A stretch of DNA of 64,000 nt from positions 3,658,001-3,722,000 of the forward strand of contig NZ_JBEJGX010000003.1 in assembly GCF_040253635.1 (NCBI RefSeq), written 5' to 3'. A program made the position numbers and the translations under genes. A model generated the notes under the pieces. It searched no databases and was not told the DNA's origin. It saw only the letters and a program-made list of their open reading frames with translations. This document shows, one piece after another, positions 42,476 through 50,730 of this stretch (positions are counted from its first letter, which is position 1; every line of letters begins with the position of its first letter). Origin of the DNA: Streptomyces sp. Edi2. Lineage in GTDB: Bacteria; Actinomycetota; Actinomycetes; Streptomycetales; Streptomycetaceae.

Positions 42476-43099
42476 ATGTCCGCACCACCCCCCTCCCCGC
42501 CTCCCCAGCCGCCACCACCCACGCTCGTCCAGCCGGCTCCCCGCAAGCCGGCACCACGCCGCCGACTGTGGTGGCACCAGCTGATATTCGGGCTCTGGTA
42601 CCGCCCGGTGGAGGTGCTGGACGAGGCACGGGACCGCAGTGCCTGGAGCGCCGCCGTGCTGCTGTCGTTGATCAGCGGTGGCATCGGGGTGCTGTCGGTG
42701 GATGCGTTCCACACCCAGTGGGCCGTCGACCACGCCGCGGCGCTGAAGCTCCTCGGGCTGGGCGAGGCGGGCGTGCTGGCCGCCAGCCTCGCGCTGGGCT
42801 CGGTCGCCCACGCCATCGCCCGGACGCTCGGCGGCATAGGCCGCTTCGCGCCCACGGCAAGCTTGTTCATCGTGCTCTTCTGGGTGACGGATCTGCCGCG
42901 GATGGCCATAGCGGCCTGGCTGCCGACCGATGCCACCTTCGTCCAGGCCGCGACCTGGACGACCTGGGGGTTCGGCTACGTCCTCGCCGTACTGCTGATA
43001 CGCGGCCAGCACCACCTGTCGACGTGGAAGTCGGCGGCGGCGGTATCGGTACAGATGCTGGCCGCGCTGGCGATGCTGCGGCTGGGCCCGGTGCACTGA
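42476..43099 (+). CDS. Yip1-like multi-pass membrane protein
   Basis: A 207-residue protein. A Pro-rich cytoplasmic start (residues 1-28) is followed by RRRLWWHQLIFGLWYRPVEV, typical of the Yip1 domain, and about five membrane helices. There is no known activity for bacterial members. TAGAAA at 42464-42469 ends seven bases before the ATG and there is no ribosome binding site, so the mRNA may be leaderless. Confidence 0.7.
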   Translation: MSAPPPSPPPQPPPPTLVQPAPRKPAPRRRLWWHQLIFGLWYRPVEVLDEARDRSAWSAAVLLSLISGGIGVLSVDAFHTQWAVDHAAALKLLGLGEAGVLAASLALGSVAHAIARTLGGIGRFAPTASLFIVLFWVTDLPRMAIAAWLPTDATFVQAATWTTWGFGYVLAVLLIRGQHHLSTWKSAAAVSVQMLAALAMLRLGPVH

Positions 43100-43202
43100 G
43101 ACCGGTGCGCCGAGACCCGTGGCTGCGACCGGTGCGCCGAGACCGCGTACCGAGGGCGGTGCGTACCTGGAACGGTGCGTACCGAGAGCGTGCGTACCGG
43201 GA
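43088..43202. repeat. 14-15 bp tandem repeats crossing the Yip1-like stop codon
   Basis: Degenerate units CGGTGCACTGAGAC (containing the TGA stop), CGGTGCGCCGAGACC and CGGTGCGTACCGAGA run to about 43202. Short C/G-rich sequence continues to the next gene end at 43273. Confidence 0.8.
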
Positions 43203-43272
43203 CCGGGCTCAGGCCGGTTACCCGGTCAGCTCCCGTCGGCTCCGGTCGGCTTCCCCGGCCGGCCGCGGCCGG

Positions 43273-43605
43273 TCAGCTCCGGCTGGTCAGCTGCCGTACG
43301 AGACCCTCGAACGCCGCACGCTCGGCGGCGCTCAGCTCCACGCACTCCGACGGCGGCCCGGCCGGCCCGGTCTGCCGAGGGACGGAACCGAGCAGCCCCC
43401 GCTGTGCGGGCAGCCCTTCCGGGGACGGTGGGGCGAAGCGCCTGCGCGGCGCGTATCGCGCCCGCATTTCCCGCTGGTCACGCCACATGGCCGACTCGTA
43501 CCGCCCCCGGCGCAGGAGTCTGGCCAGCCCGACGACCCAGACGATGGCCACAGCCAGCAACACGCCGAGGCCGATCTGCTGCAGAATCGAAGCGGAGGGG
43601 AGCAT
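43273..43605 (-). CDS. Hypothetical single-pass membrane protein
   Basis: A 110-residue protein starting at ATG 43605 with GGAGG six bases upstream. One helix lies at residues 6-28 (SILQQIGLGVLLAVAIVWVV). A basic juxtamembrane region follows (LLRRGRYESAMWRDQREMRA), then an Arg/Pro-rich cytoplasmic tail ending in a short helix (LSAAERAAFEGLVRQLTSRS). I do not recognise the family. A DevR/OsdR-like box lies about 80 bp upstream. Confidence 0.65.
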   Translation of the reverse strand: MLPSASILQQIGLGVLLAVAIVWVVGLARLLRRGRYESAMWRDQREMRARYAPRRRFAPPSPEGLPAQRGLLGSVPRQTGPAGPPSECVELSAAERAAFEGLVRQLTSRS

Positions 43606-43679
43606 GCGGTCCTCCCGGACGGATGAGGCGCTGGGGCAGAGCCAGTAGACACCACACGCCAGGCCGTCCGACAGGGGAT

Positions 43680-43699
43680 CTTGGGACTTAAGTCCCGAA
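43680..43699. promoter_or_regulatory. DevR/DosR (OsdR)-like box
   Basis: GGGACTTAAGTCCC (43683-43696) is a perfect 14-bp palindrome with the DosR core GGGACT-WW-AGTCCC, and the right flank GAA also fits the consensus TTSGGGACTWWAGTCCCSAA. It lies between the divergent membrane protein (start 43605) and the CoA-transferase (start 43877). A TACATT at 43726-43731 could be a rightward -10 placing the box near -48. Confidence 0.55.
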
Positions 43700-43876
43700 G
43701 TGACGCATCTCCTATGACATTTCGCTACATTCCCGTCACGGCGCGGCACATCGGCCGCCCAAGAGGCCGTCACGGCAGGGTGCACGCCACCCGGTTGGCC
43801 ACCCCGGAGGCTTCCCCTCGGCGAAGGCCGTCGCGGACGATGACGGCACCTCGTCCGCGACGTGAGGAGTACGCAC

Positions 43877-45253
43877 GTGCCGCAGCCGCACCGGCCGCAG
43901 CCCCCGCCGTCCACCGGCGCCGACACGAACGCCAAGAGCAGCAAGCGCCCCAGGACCGCCAAGAGCACCACGAAAGCCGCAAACGCCACAAACGTCACCA
44001 GCGCGGCAGCCGGAGACGCAGGAGCCGCCGAGCCACCCGCCCGCGCCCTGGAAGGCATCCTCGTCGCGGACTTCAGCCGGGTGCTGGCCGGTCCGCTGGC
44101 CGCCGCGACGCTCGCCGACCTCGGCGCCGAGGTGATCAAGGTGGAGCGTCCCGGCACCGGCGACGACACCCGCGCCTGGGGCCCGCCGTTCGCCCCCGAC
44201 TCCGCTTCCGGGGACCCGTCAGAGAGCGAAGGCGGAGCGCAGCGGAGCAGGACGGCCGCGTACTTCGACGCCGCGAACCGCTCCAAGCGCGGCCTGGCCC
44301 TGGACCTCGCCGACCCGGACGACGCCGCCGCGGCCCGTGAGCTGGCGCGCCGGGCCGATGTACTGATCGAGAACTTCCGCCCCGGCTCGCTCGCCGCATA
44401 CGGCCTGGACCACACCGCCACCCGCGCCGCCAACCCCGGCCTGGTGCACTGCACCATCACCGGTTTCGGGTCCGGCGCCGGCGCCGCGCTGCCCGGCTAC
44501 GACTTCGTGGTGCAGGCCGTCGGAGGGCTGATGAGCATCACCGGCGAGCCCGGCGGGCCGCCCCTGAAGGCAGGTGTCGCCCTGGTGGATGTCCTGACCG
44601 CAAAGGACGCCGCCACCGGCATCCTCGCCGCGCTCCGCCACCGCGACCGGACCGGCCAGGGGCAGCTGGTGGAAGTGAATCTGCTCTCTTCCCTGCTGGG
44701 CTCGTTGGTGAACCAGGCCTCCGGCTACCTGGCCACCGGCCACGACCCGGGCCCGATGGGCAACCGCCATCCGAGCATCGCTCCGTACGAGACGCTGGCC
44801 TGCCGGGACGGGCAGCCGCTGGCGGTAGCCGTGGGGAACGACCGTCAGTTCCGGGCGCTGACGCAGGTACTGGGCGCACCGGAGCTCGCCGAAGACGTCC
44901 GGTTCGCCCGCAATCAGGACCGGGTGCAAAACCGGGCAGATCTCATCAAAGTACTGGAAAACCTCCTGTCCACCGACACCCCGCAGGCCTGGACCGAGCG
45001 GCTGACCCCGGCCTCGGTGCCCTGCGGTCCGGTCAACAGCCTCTCCGAGGCCCTGGAGTTGGCGGAGCGGCTGGGCCTCGATCCGGTAGCCTCCGTCGGC
45101 GAGGGTCGTATCCCCCAAGTCACCAGCCCGCTCCGCCTTTCGGCCACGCCGGTGACCCAACCCTCCGCTCCACCCCGCCTGGACGAACACGGCGCGCCAC
45201 TGCGAACCTGGCTATCGGGACCGGCCGACCAACCCCTCCCTTTGCATATGTGA
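43877..45253 (+). CDS. CaiB/BaiF family CoA-transferase
   Basis: A 458-residue type III CoA-transferase that moves CoA between carboxylic acids. Residues 1-55 are a low-complexity extension. The domain begins at LEGILVADFSRVLAGPLAAA, continues with ADLGAEVIKVERPGTGDDTR, AAYFDAANRSKRGLALDLAD and PGYDFVVQAVGGLMSITGEP, and has MGNRHPSIAPYETL and VPCGPVNSLSEAL. Substrates cannot be told from sequence. GTG 43877 follows TGAGGAG. The stop codon lies inside a Crp-type palindrome. Confidence 0.87.
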   Translation: MPQPHRPQPPPSTGADTNAKSSKRPRTAKSTTKAANATNVTSAAAGDAGAAEPPARALEGILVADFSRVLAGPLAAATLADLGAEVIKVERPGTGDDTRAWGPPFAPDSASGDPSESEGGAQRSRTAAYFDAANRSKRGLALDLADPDDAAAARELARRADVLIENFRPGSLAAYGLDHTATRAANPGLVHCTITGFGSGAGAALPGYDFVVQAVGGLMSITGEPGGPPLKAGVALVDVLTAKDAATGILAALRHRDRTGQGQLVEVNLLSSLLGSLVNQASGYLATGHDPGPMGNRHPSIAPYETLACRDGQPLAVAVGNDRQFRALTQVLGAPELAEDVRFARNQDRVQNRADLIKVLENLLSTDTPQAWTERLTPASVPCGPVNSLSEALELAERLGLDPVASVGEGRIPQVTSPLRLSATPVTQPSAPPRLDEHGAPLRTWLSGPADQPLPLHM

Positions 45254-45264
45254 CCTTCGTCACA
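45249..45264. promoter_or_regulatory. Crp-type binding site
   Basis: TGTGA-CCTTCG-TCACA is an exact match to the enterobacterial CRP core and also fits the Streptomyces Crp pattern GTG-N6-GNCAC. It overlaps the CoA-transferase stop codon and lies 83 bp before the L,D-transpeptidase start. A small hairpin (GTGCTG / CAGCAC, 45299-45315) follows in the leader. Confidence 0.6.
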
Positions 45265-45346
45265 ACCGGGCCCCACCCGCAACCAAATCTGCCCGTTGGT
45301 GCTGTTTACCAGCACGGAATCACAACACCCTTGTATGGAGCAGCTC

Positions 45347-46666
45347 GTGACATCGCCGGACAACCCCGCACCCGCACGGTCCCGCACTCCGCACCAGCTG
45401 CTCCAGTCAGCCGAGCAGCCGGCGTCCGGTGCGCCGCGCCCGCACCGCCGGATGCGCCGCACTCTGGCCGTCACCGCCCTGTTCGCGGCGGGTGCGCTGG
45501 CCCTGTCCGCCTGTGGCGGGGACGCCTCGGCCGGCGGCAATGACGACGGCAAGAACGGCCAGGCCGGTGCGGATGCCGCGGCCAAGAAGGACGCCTCGGA
45601 CGCCAAGATCAAGGTCTCGGCCAAGGACGGCGCCACCAACGCCAGCATCAACGACACCGGTGTGAAGGTCACCGGTGGCAAGTTGACCGATGTGAAGCTC
45701 ACCGCCGCCGACTCCGGCACGGCCGTGGCCGGTGCCATATCGTCCGACGGCTCGTCCTGGAAGCCCGGCGCCCAGCTGGAGCGCGGCACCAAGTACAAGA
45801 TCGTGGCGAACGCGAAGGACGCCAAGGGCCGGCCCGCCACCGAGAACGCCTCCTTCACCACGGTCTCCACGGCCAACAGCTTCATCGGCAGCTACACCCC
45901 CGACGACGGCAAGACCGTCGGCGTCGGCATGCCGGTGTCCTTCAACTTCGACAAGGCGATCACCAACAAGAAGGACGTCCAGTCCCACATCACGGTGACC
46001 TCCAGCAGCGGCCAGGAGGTCGTCGGCCACTGGTTCGGCGCCCAGCGCCTGGACTTCCGGCCCGAGGACTACTGGAAGGCCGGCTCCAAGATCACCATGA
46101 AGATCGACCTGGACGGGGTCAAGGGCGGCCAGGGCATCACCGGCGTCCAGTCCAAGACAGCGTCCTTCACCATCGGGCGCTCGCAGGTCTCCACCGTCGA
46201 CATGAACACCCAGACCATGACGGTCAAGCGCGACGGCAAGACCTACAAGTCCATCCCGATCTCCGGCGGCAGCGCCGACCACCCCACCTACAACGGCCAG
46301 ATGGTGATCTCGGAGAAGTTCGCGCAGACCCGGATGGACGGCTCGACCGTCGGCTTCGGTGGTGAGTACGACATCAAGGACGTCCCGCACGCCATGCGTC
46401 TGTCGTCGTCCGGCACCTTCATCCACGGCAACTACTGGGGCCCGTCCTCCGTGTTCGGCAACTCCGGCACCAGCCACGGCTGCGTCGGCCTGCGCGACAG
46501 CAAGGGCGGCGGTGGCGACACCCCGGGCAAGTGGTTCTTCAACGAGTCGCTGGTCGGCGATGTCGTCATCGTGAAGAACTCGCACGACAAGACGGTCCAG
46601 CCGGACAACGGCCTCAACGGCTGGAACCTGTCCTGGTCCGACTGGAAGGCGGGCAGCGCGGCCTGA
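45347..46666 (+). CDS. L,D-transpeptidase lipoprotein with Ig-like domains
   Basis: A 439-residue wall enzyme. A long basic N-region precedes the helix and lipobox LSAC near residue 58 (ALALSACGG), so it is lipid-anchored outside the membrane. Ig-like domains follow (DGATNASINDTGVKVTGGKL, then VGMPVSFNFDKAITNKKDVQ). The YkuD domain has QVSTVDMNTQTMTV, the HGNYWGPSSVFGNSGTSHGC block with catalytic His and Cys, and a conserved Trp-rich end (GWNLSWSDW). It forms 3-3 cross-links in peptidoglycan. GTG 45347 is chosen because GGAG lies six bases upstream. Confidence 0.9.
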   Translation: MTSPDNPAPARSRTPHQLLQSAEQPASGAPRPHRRMRRTLAVTALFAAGALALSACGGDASAGGNDDGKNGQAGADAAAKKDASDAKIKVSAKDGATNASINDTGVKVTGGKLTDVKLTAADSGTAVAGAISSDGSSWKPGAQLERGTKYKIVANAKDAKGRPATENASFTTVSTANSFIGSYTPDDGKTVGVGMPVSFNFDKAITNKKDVQSHITVTSSSGQEVVGHWFGAQRLDFRPEDYWKAGSKITMKIDLDGVKGGQGITGVQSKTASFTIGRSQVSTVDMNTQTMTVKRDGKTYKSIPISGGSADHPTYNGQMVISEKFAQTRMDGSTVGFGGEYDIKDVPHAMRLSSSGTFIHGNYWGPSSVFGNSGTSHGCVGLRDSKGGGGDTPGKWFFNESLVGDVVIVKNSHDKTVQPDNGLNGWNLSWSDWKAGSAA

Positions 46667-46698
46667 CGGCCAGCGCCCGCAGAACAGCTGCACAGAGA

Positions 46699-46734
46699 CG
46701 GTGGCCGGTCCCGGACGGGGCCGGCAACCGTTTT
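46699..46734 (+). terminator. Terminator after the L,D-transpeptidase
   Basis: CGGTGGCCGGTCCC and GGGGCCGGCAACCG pair with two imperfect positions around a 4-base loop, followed by TTTT, 33 bases after the stop codon. Confidence 0.75.
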
Positions 46735-46740
46735 GTGCGC

Positions 46741-46910
46741 GCGGGGCGGGCTTGTGTGTAAGGGGCGGGCTTCCGTAGGGGCGGACCTCAGGGGCGCGGT
46801 TCCGCCGGGCTGTGCGGTTCCGCCGGGCTGGGCGACTTCGCCGGGCTGGGCGACTTCGCCGGACCGTGTGGATGGGCCGGGCTGTGTGGGGTTGCCGGGC
46901 CGTCCGGATC
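46741..46910. repeat. Repeats spanning the 3' end of the exporter gene
   Basis: GGGGCGGGCTT-like units before the stop (46741-46790) continue into GGCGACTTCGCCGGGCT and GGTTCCGCCGGGCT units inside the coding end. They encode the Ser/Pro/His/Ala tail (AKSPSPAKSPSPAEPHSPAE) of the exporter. Confidence 0.75.
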
Positions 46911-48515
46911 CACCGTGCTCCGCAGCGGAGCCTCCCGTACGAACCAGGCGGCCGCGAAGCCGAGCGCCGCCAGCGCCGCGGCTCCGGTCAGGACACCGTG
47001 CAGCCCGCTGGTGACCGCCGCCCGGTAGGCCTCCCGCACCGGTGCGGCGAGCCCGTCCAGCGCCTGTGGCGTCAACTGCCCGGCCCTTCCCGTCAGCCGG
47101 TCCGCGGCGCCCTCCCCCAGCCGCTCGGCGAGCCCGCTGTGCAGCCGGCCGGTGAAGACGGCGCCCAGCAGGGCGACACCGAGCGAGCCGCCGACCGTAC
47201 GCAGCAGCGTCACGGTGCCACTGGCGGCGCCCATGTCGCGGGGCTCCGCGCTGTTCATGGTGATCAGCATGGTGCTCTGCATGACGAACCCGATGCCCAT
47301 CCCCGCGACGACCGTGAGCCCGGAGGCCAGCGCCGTCGCGGTCTCCCTGCCCAGCAGCAGCAGGACGAGTACGCCCGCGGTCAGCACCCCGCCCCCCAGG
47401 ATCGGGTAGATCCGATAGCGGCCGTTACGGCTGATCAGCGCCCCGGTGCCGAGCTGCACGCCCAGCATCCCGAACATCAGCGGCAGCAACAGCAGACCGC
47501 CGGCCGTCGGCGACAGGCCCTGCACGAACTGCATGTACTGCGGCAGATAGCTGGTCATCCCGAGCATCACCGCGCCGATGAGAAAGCTCAGAATCTGCGC
47601 CAGGGTGAAGTTGCGGCTGCGGAACAGCCGGGGCGGGATGACCGGCTCCACGGCCCGCCGCTCGACCCGTACGAACCAGGCCAGGGCCACCACGCTCACG
47701 GCCGCCAGCCCGAGGATCTGCGGTGACCGCCACCCGTACCGGACGCCGCCCCAACTGGCCAGCAGGGTCAGCGCAAGGATCGCGCCGGACAGCAGCACCA
47801 CACCCGGGTAGTCGATCCGCGCCGGGCTCCGCTCCGTGCGGCCCAGCCGGATCCAGCCCCCGACGATCACCAGCGACACCACCCCGATCGGCAGATTGAC
47901 GTAGAACGCCCACCGCCAGCTCAGATGGTCCGTGAGAAAGCCGCCCAGCAGCGGCCCCCCGATGAACGCGACCGGCATCATGGCACCGATCATCGACTGC
48001 ATCCGGCCGCTCTGCCGCGGCGGTACCAGCACCCCGATGATCGCCAGCGCCCCGACCATCAACCCGCCCGCGCCCAGCCCCTGCAGGGCCCGGAAGGCGA
48101 TGAGCTGCGCCATGTCCTGCGCCAGCCCGGACAGCATCGACCCGGCCAGAAAGAGGGCGATCGCGGCCATGAACGTGCCCTTGCGGCCGTAGAGATCGCC
48201 CGCCTTCCCCCAGATCGGTGTCGCCACGGCGGTGGTGAGCAGATAGGCCGTCACCACCCACGACAGCTGGTCCAGCCCGCCGAGCTCCCCCACGATCGTG
48301 GGCAGCGCCGTACCCACGATCAGACCGTCCACCATCGCCAGGAACATCCCGAGCAGCAGCCCGAAGACCCCTAAGTACAGGGACCCAGGGGGGCGGGTCC
48401 CGCCGCTCGGCGTCCCCTCGCCCGTCTCGTCCGTCGCTCCCGTCCGGCCCTTCGCTCCCGTCCGGTCGGCCGCTCCCGTCGCATCGGCCGCTCCCGTCGT
48501 GCCGTTGACCGCCAT
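46788..48515 (-). CDS. DHA2-family MFS drug exporter (EmrB/QacA type)
   Basis: A 575-residue transporter with 14 hydrophobic helices. MFLAMVDGLIVGTALPTIVG contains motif D1, WVVTAYLLTTAVATPIWGKA and GDLYGRKGTFMAAI contain motif A, and GPLLGGFLTDHLSWRWAFYV contains motif C typical of drug/H+ antiporters. The C-terminal tail after about residue 535 is repeat-encoded and dispensable in appearance. ATG 48515 follows GAGGGGG. It is divergent from a TetR gene, with several operators between them, so it is very probably induced by an exported compound. Confidence 0.9.
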   Translation of the reverse strand: MAVNGTTGAADATGAADRTGAKGRTGATDETGEGTPSGGTRPPGSLYLGVFGLLLGMFLAMVDGLIVGTALPTIVGELGGLDQLSWVVTAYLLTTAVATPIWGKAGDLYGRKGTFMAAIALFLAGSMLSGLAQDMAQLIAFRALQGLGAGGLMVGALAIIGVLVPPRQSGRMQSMIGAMMPVAFIGGPLLGGFLTDHLSWRWAFYVNLPIGVVSLVIVGGWIRLGRTERSPARIDYPGVVLLSGAILALTLLASWGGVRYGWRSPQILGLAAVSVVALAWFVRVERRAVEPVIPPRLFRSRNFTLAQILSFLIGAVMLGMTSYLPQYMQFVQGLSPTAGGLLLLPLMFGMLGVQLGTGALISRNGRYRIYPILGGGVLTAGVLVLLLLGRETATALASGLTVVAGMGIGFVMQSTMLITMNSAEPRDMGAASGTVTLLRTVGGSLGVALLGAVFTGRLHSGLAERLGEGAADRLTGRAGQLTPQALDGLAAPVREAYRAAVTSGLHGVLTGAAALAALGFAAAWFVREAPLRSTVDPDGPATPHSPAHPHGPAKSPSPAKSPSPAEPHSPAEPRP

Positions 48516-48547
48516 TGCTGCGCCCCCTCGCATGTCACGTGTACTAC

Positions 48548-48609
48548 GTATCGGTTGGATACAACGTACACATCAGCGTGTACAGCGTCTACAATTGATA
48601 CGTTGTACG
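48548..48609. promoter_or_regulatory. Cluster of palindromes between the exporter and its TetR regulator
   Basis: GTATC-N5-GATAC (48548-48562), GTACAC-N6-GTGTAC (48566-48583, perfect), and the 9-mers TACAACGTA (48560-48568) and TACGTTGTA (48600-48608), which are exact reverse complements. They cover the divergent promoter region and are the likely TetR operators. Confidence 0.7.
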
Positions 48610-48653
48610 CGATACTTCGGCAGGACCCGGGAAGCGGGAAGGAAGTGAGCGCC

Positions 48654-49460
48654 ATGACCGGCAAGAAGCCCGGCGCAGCCAAGAACGGGCAGCCGTTGCC
48701 GTCCGGGCCGGCCCCGGACACGCCGGGCACTCCGGACGCGTCCGACCCGGCGGCGGTCTCTCTCTGGGAGCGCCTGGACCGCCCGGCGCCGGCGCCGCGG
48801 GCCACCCTGACCCCGCAGAAGATCGCCGCGGCCGCCGTACGCATCGCCGACACCGACGGCATCGACGCCGTCACCATGCGGCGCCTGGCCACCGAGCTGA
48901 GCGTCGCGCCCATGGCGGCCTACCGCTATGTCTCCGGCAAGGCCGACGTCCTGGACCTGATGACGGACGCGGTCTACGCGGACCTCACGCTCCCCGACGA
49001 CGTGGAGAACTGGCGCGACGTCATGCGCGCCAACGCGCTGCGCTCCCGGGAGATCGTGCTGCGCCACCCCTGGCTCATCCAGATCTCCTCGCCGCAGTCG
49101 TTGCGCGCGCTCACCCCCCACCGGATGGCCATGGCCGAGCGCGGGCTCGCCTCCCTGGACGGCCTCGGACTCGACGTCGACGCGATGATGGCCGTGCTCG
49201 GGACCGTCAACTCCTATGTTCACGGGGCGGTTTCGGCCGAGTGCGCCCACTATTCCCTGATGCGGGAACAGGGCGCGGCCAGCAACGACGACCTGCGCCT
49301 CGCCCTCGCCCCGCAGATGCGCTACCTGATCGGCACCGGGCGCTACCCCACCTACCACCGCTATCTCCTCGAGGCCACCCGCAAGGACGACCCGCAGTGG
49401 CGCTTCGAAACCGGCCTCGACAGCGTCCTCGACGGCATCGCGGCCCGGCTGGGGATCTGA
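48654..49460 (+). CDS. TetR family repressor (TetR_C-type)
   Basis: A 268-residue regulator. Residues 1-45 are an unstructured extension. The TetR helix-turn-helix is at about 50-100 (LTPQKIAAAAVRIADTDGID, then MRRLATELSVAPMAAYRYVS). The long C-terminal domain resembles tetracycline/actinorhodin-exporter repressors (LRHPWLIQISSPQSL, VNSYVHGAVSAECAHYSLMR). ATG 48654 has GGAAGGAA nine bases upstream. It should repress the divergent exporter and itself. Confidence 0.9.
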   Translation: MTGKKPGAAKNGQPLPSGPAPDTPGTPDASDPAAVSLWERLDRPAPAPRATLTPQKIAAAAVRIADTDGIDAVTMRRLATELSVAPMAAYRYVSGKADVLDLMTDAVYADLTLPDDVENWRDVMRANALRSREIVLRHPWLIQISSPQSLRALTPHRMAMAERGLASLDGLGLDVDAMMAVLGTVNSYVHGAVSAECAHYSLMREQGAASNDDLRLALAPQMRYLIGTGRYPTYHRYLLEATRKDDPQWRFETGLDSVLDGIAARLGI

Positions 49461-49518
49461 GCGCGGGCTCCCCGGGAAAGTGGCGAGCCCCCGGGAACGT
49501 GGGCAGCGGGCCCCTCAT

Positions 49519-49570
49519 ACCGGTCCAGCGGCCGTCGGATGCTTGATGCTCCGACGACCGCTGGACCGGT
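49519..49570. terminator. Bidirectional terminator hairpin
   Basis: Arms 49519-49539 and 49550-49570 (starting ACCGGTCCAGCGG and ending CCGCTGGACCGGT) form a ~20-bp stem with one mismatch and a 10-base loop, between the convergent TetR and lipoprotein genes. Confidence 0.9.
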
Positions 49571-49648
49571 CTGGGGGCTGTGGGGCTGCGGGGCCGGGTT
49601 GACGGGCGGTAGCGTCCCGGCTGACGAGGCGTTGCACCCGGCGGGGGC

Positions 49649-50329
49649 TTACGGGTGGTAGCGCTCGGCGATCTTCGTGGCGGTGCCGCCCGTCACGGTC
49701 ACCCGGACGTCGACGTTGCCCATCTTGGCCGCCTTGCGCGCGTCGTCGAGGGTGCACGGGGTGGTGCCGTAGCCGGAGGCGTCCGTGTGGACTCGGCCGT
49801 CGGGGGCCTCGCAGAGGGCTGCCGCACCGAGCACCTTGGTGCTGTCGAGGAGGTGGAACGCCTGCTCCGGACCGCTGTCCGGGGCCACCGTCAGCTTGTC
49901 CTCGGTAAGCCACATCAGCTTGCCGGTCCAGGTGCCGCTGACGCCCTTACGGCCGCCGGAGGCACCGCCCTGTCCGCCGGAGCTGCCCGTCGCGGAACCC
50001 TGGCCTCCGGTCGTGCTCGTGTGAGAGGTGCCCTTCCCCGCGGCGGACCCGGAGCCACCGCCCGCCTGCCCGCCCGTCGAGGACGAACCTGCGGAGGAAC
50101 CACCCGTAGAGGAACCGCCGGAGGCCGAGCCACCGGAAGCCGAGCCACCGGACGGGGCATCCCCCGCATTCGAGCCGCCGTTCGCGGCCTGGCTGCTCGC
50201 CGCGGAGGGCGCGGCCGACGCTTTGCCGTCCCCGCTCTGGCAGGCGGTCAGCGAGAGCCCCGCGGCGGCGATGAGGGAAGCGACGGCGAGACGACGACCG
50301 CGGCGCAGGGTGGTGGTGGCGAGCGACAT
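49649..50329 (-). CDS. Putative lipoprotein of unknown function
   Basis: A 226-residue exported protein. A basic start and hydrophobic helix end in the lipobox LTAC (residues 27-30), so it is a membrane-anchored lipoprotein. About 90 residues of Gly/Ser/Ala low-complexity sequence (SGGSASGGSASGGSSTGG) form a wall-spanning linker. A ~95-residue C-terminal domain follows (WTGKLMWLTEDKLTVAPDSG ... NVDVRVTVTGGTATKIAERY) with one Cys pair (LCEAPD, TPCTL). I do not recognise that domain. ATG 50329 has GGGGGA upstream. Confidence 0.75.
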   Translation of the reverse strand: MSLATTTLRRGRRLAVASLIAAAGLSLTACQSGDGKASAAPSAASSQAANGGSNAGDAPSGGSASGGSASGGSSTGGSSAGSSSTGGQAGGGSGSAAGKGTSHTSTTGGQGSATGSSGGQGGASGGRKGVSGTWTGKLMWLTEDKLTVAPDSGPEQAFHLLDSTKVLGAAALCEAPDGRVHTDASGYGTTPCTLDDARKAAKMGNVDVRVTVTGGTATKIAERYHP

Positions 50330-50344
50330 GAGGATCCCCCGAGG

Positions 50345-50415
50345 TGGTAAATGGTGCCTGGCAACGGGTGCCGGGTGCCGGGTGCCTGGTGCCTGGTACC
50401 GGGTGTCTGGTGCCC
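50345..50415. repeat. Degenerate GGTGCCTG/GGTGCCGG repeats
   Basis: Six to seven 7-8 bp units (GGTGCCGGGTGCCTGGTGCC) lie upstream of the lipoprotein gene. At 50443-50466 there are two CTGCTAA direct repeats spaced 11 bp, possibly regulatory. Confidence 0.75.
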
Positions 50416-50639
50416 TTCGGCATGACACCCAGGACTCTCGCCGCGGCTGCTAAAGATCTGCTAACGCACGAGTAACTTCGCGGCGCGTTCCGTCAGAGCC
50501 CGTCGTGGAGCGCGGTGGAGGGCGGGCGTGCCGAGGCCTCCACCGGGTGTCGGCGGAGGCCTCGGGGTGTTCGGGCGGGGACGGGACTCGCGCGGAGTCG
50601 GGGCTCGGGAGAGGACGGGGCTCCAGGCGAGGTCGGGTC

Positions 50640-50730
50640 GGGGCTCGGGAGGAGGAAACGGAACTCCAGGCGGGGACAGGGGCTCCAGGCGGGGACGGGG
50701 ATCAGGCGGCGAGGATCAGGCGGCGGCGGT
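50640..50730. repeat. Tandem repeats crossing the fruA stop codon
   Basis: GATCAGGCGGCG (the complement of the last codons and stop) occurs twice, followed by three CTCCAGGCGGGGAC units and related GCTCGGGAG units back to about 50500. No gene is supported in 50416-50715. Confidence 0.8.
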
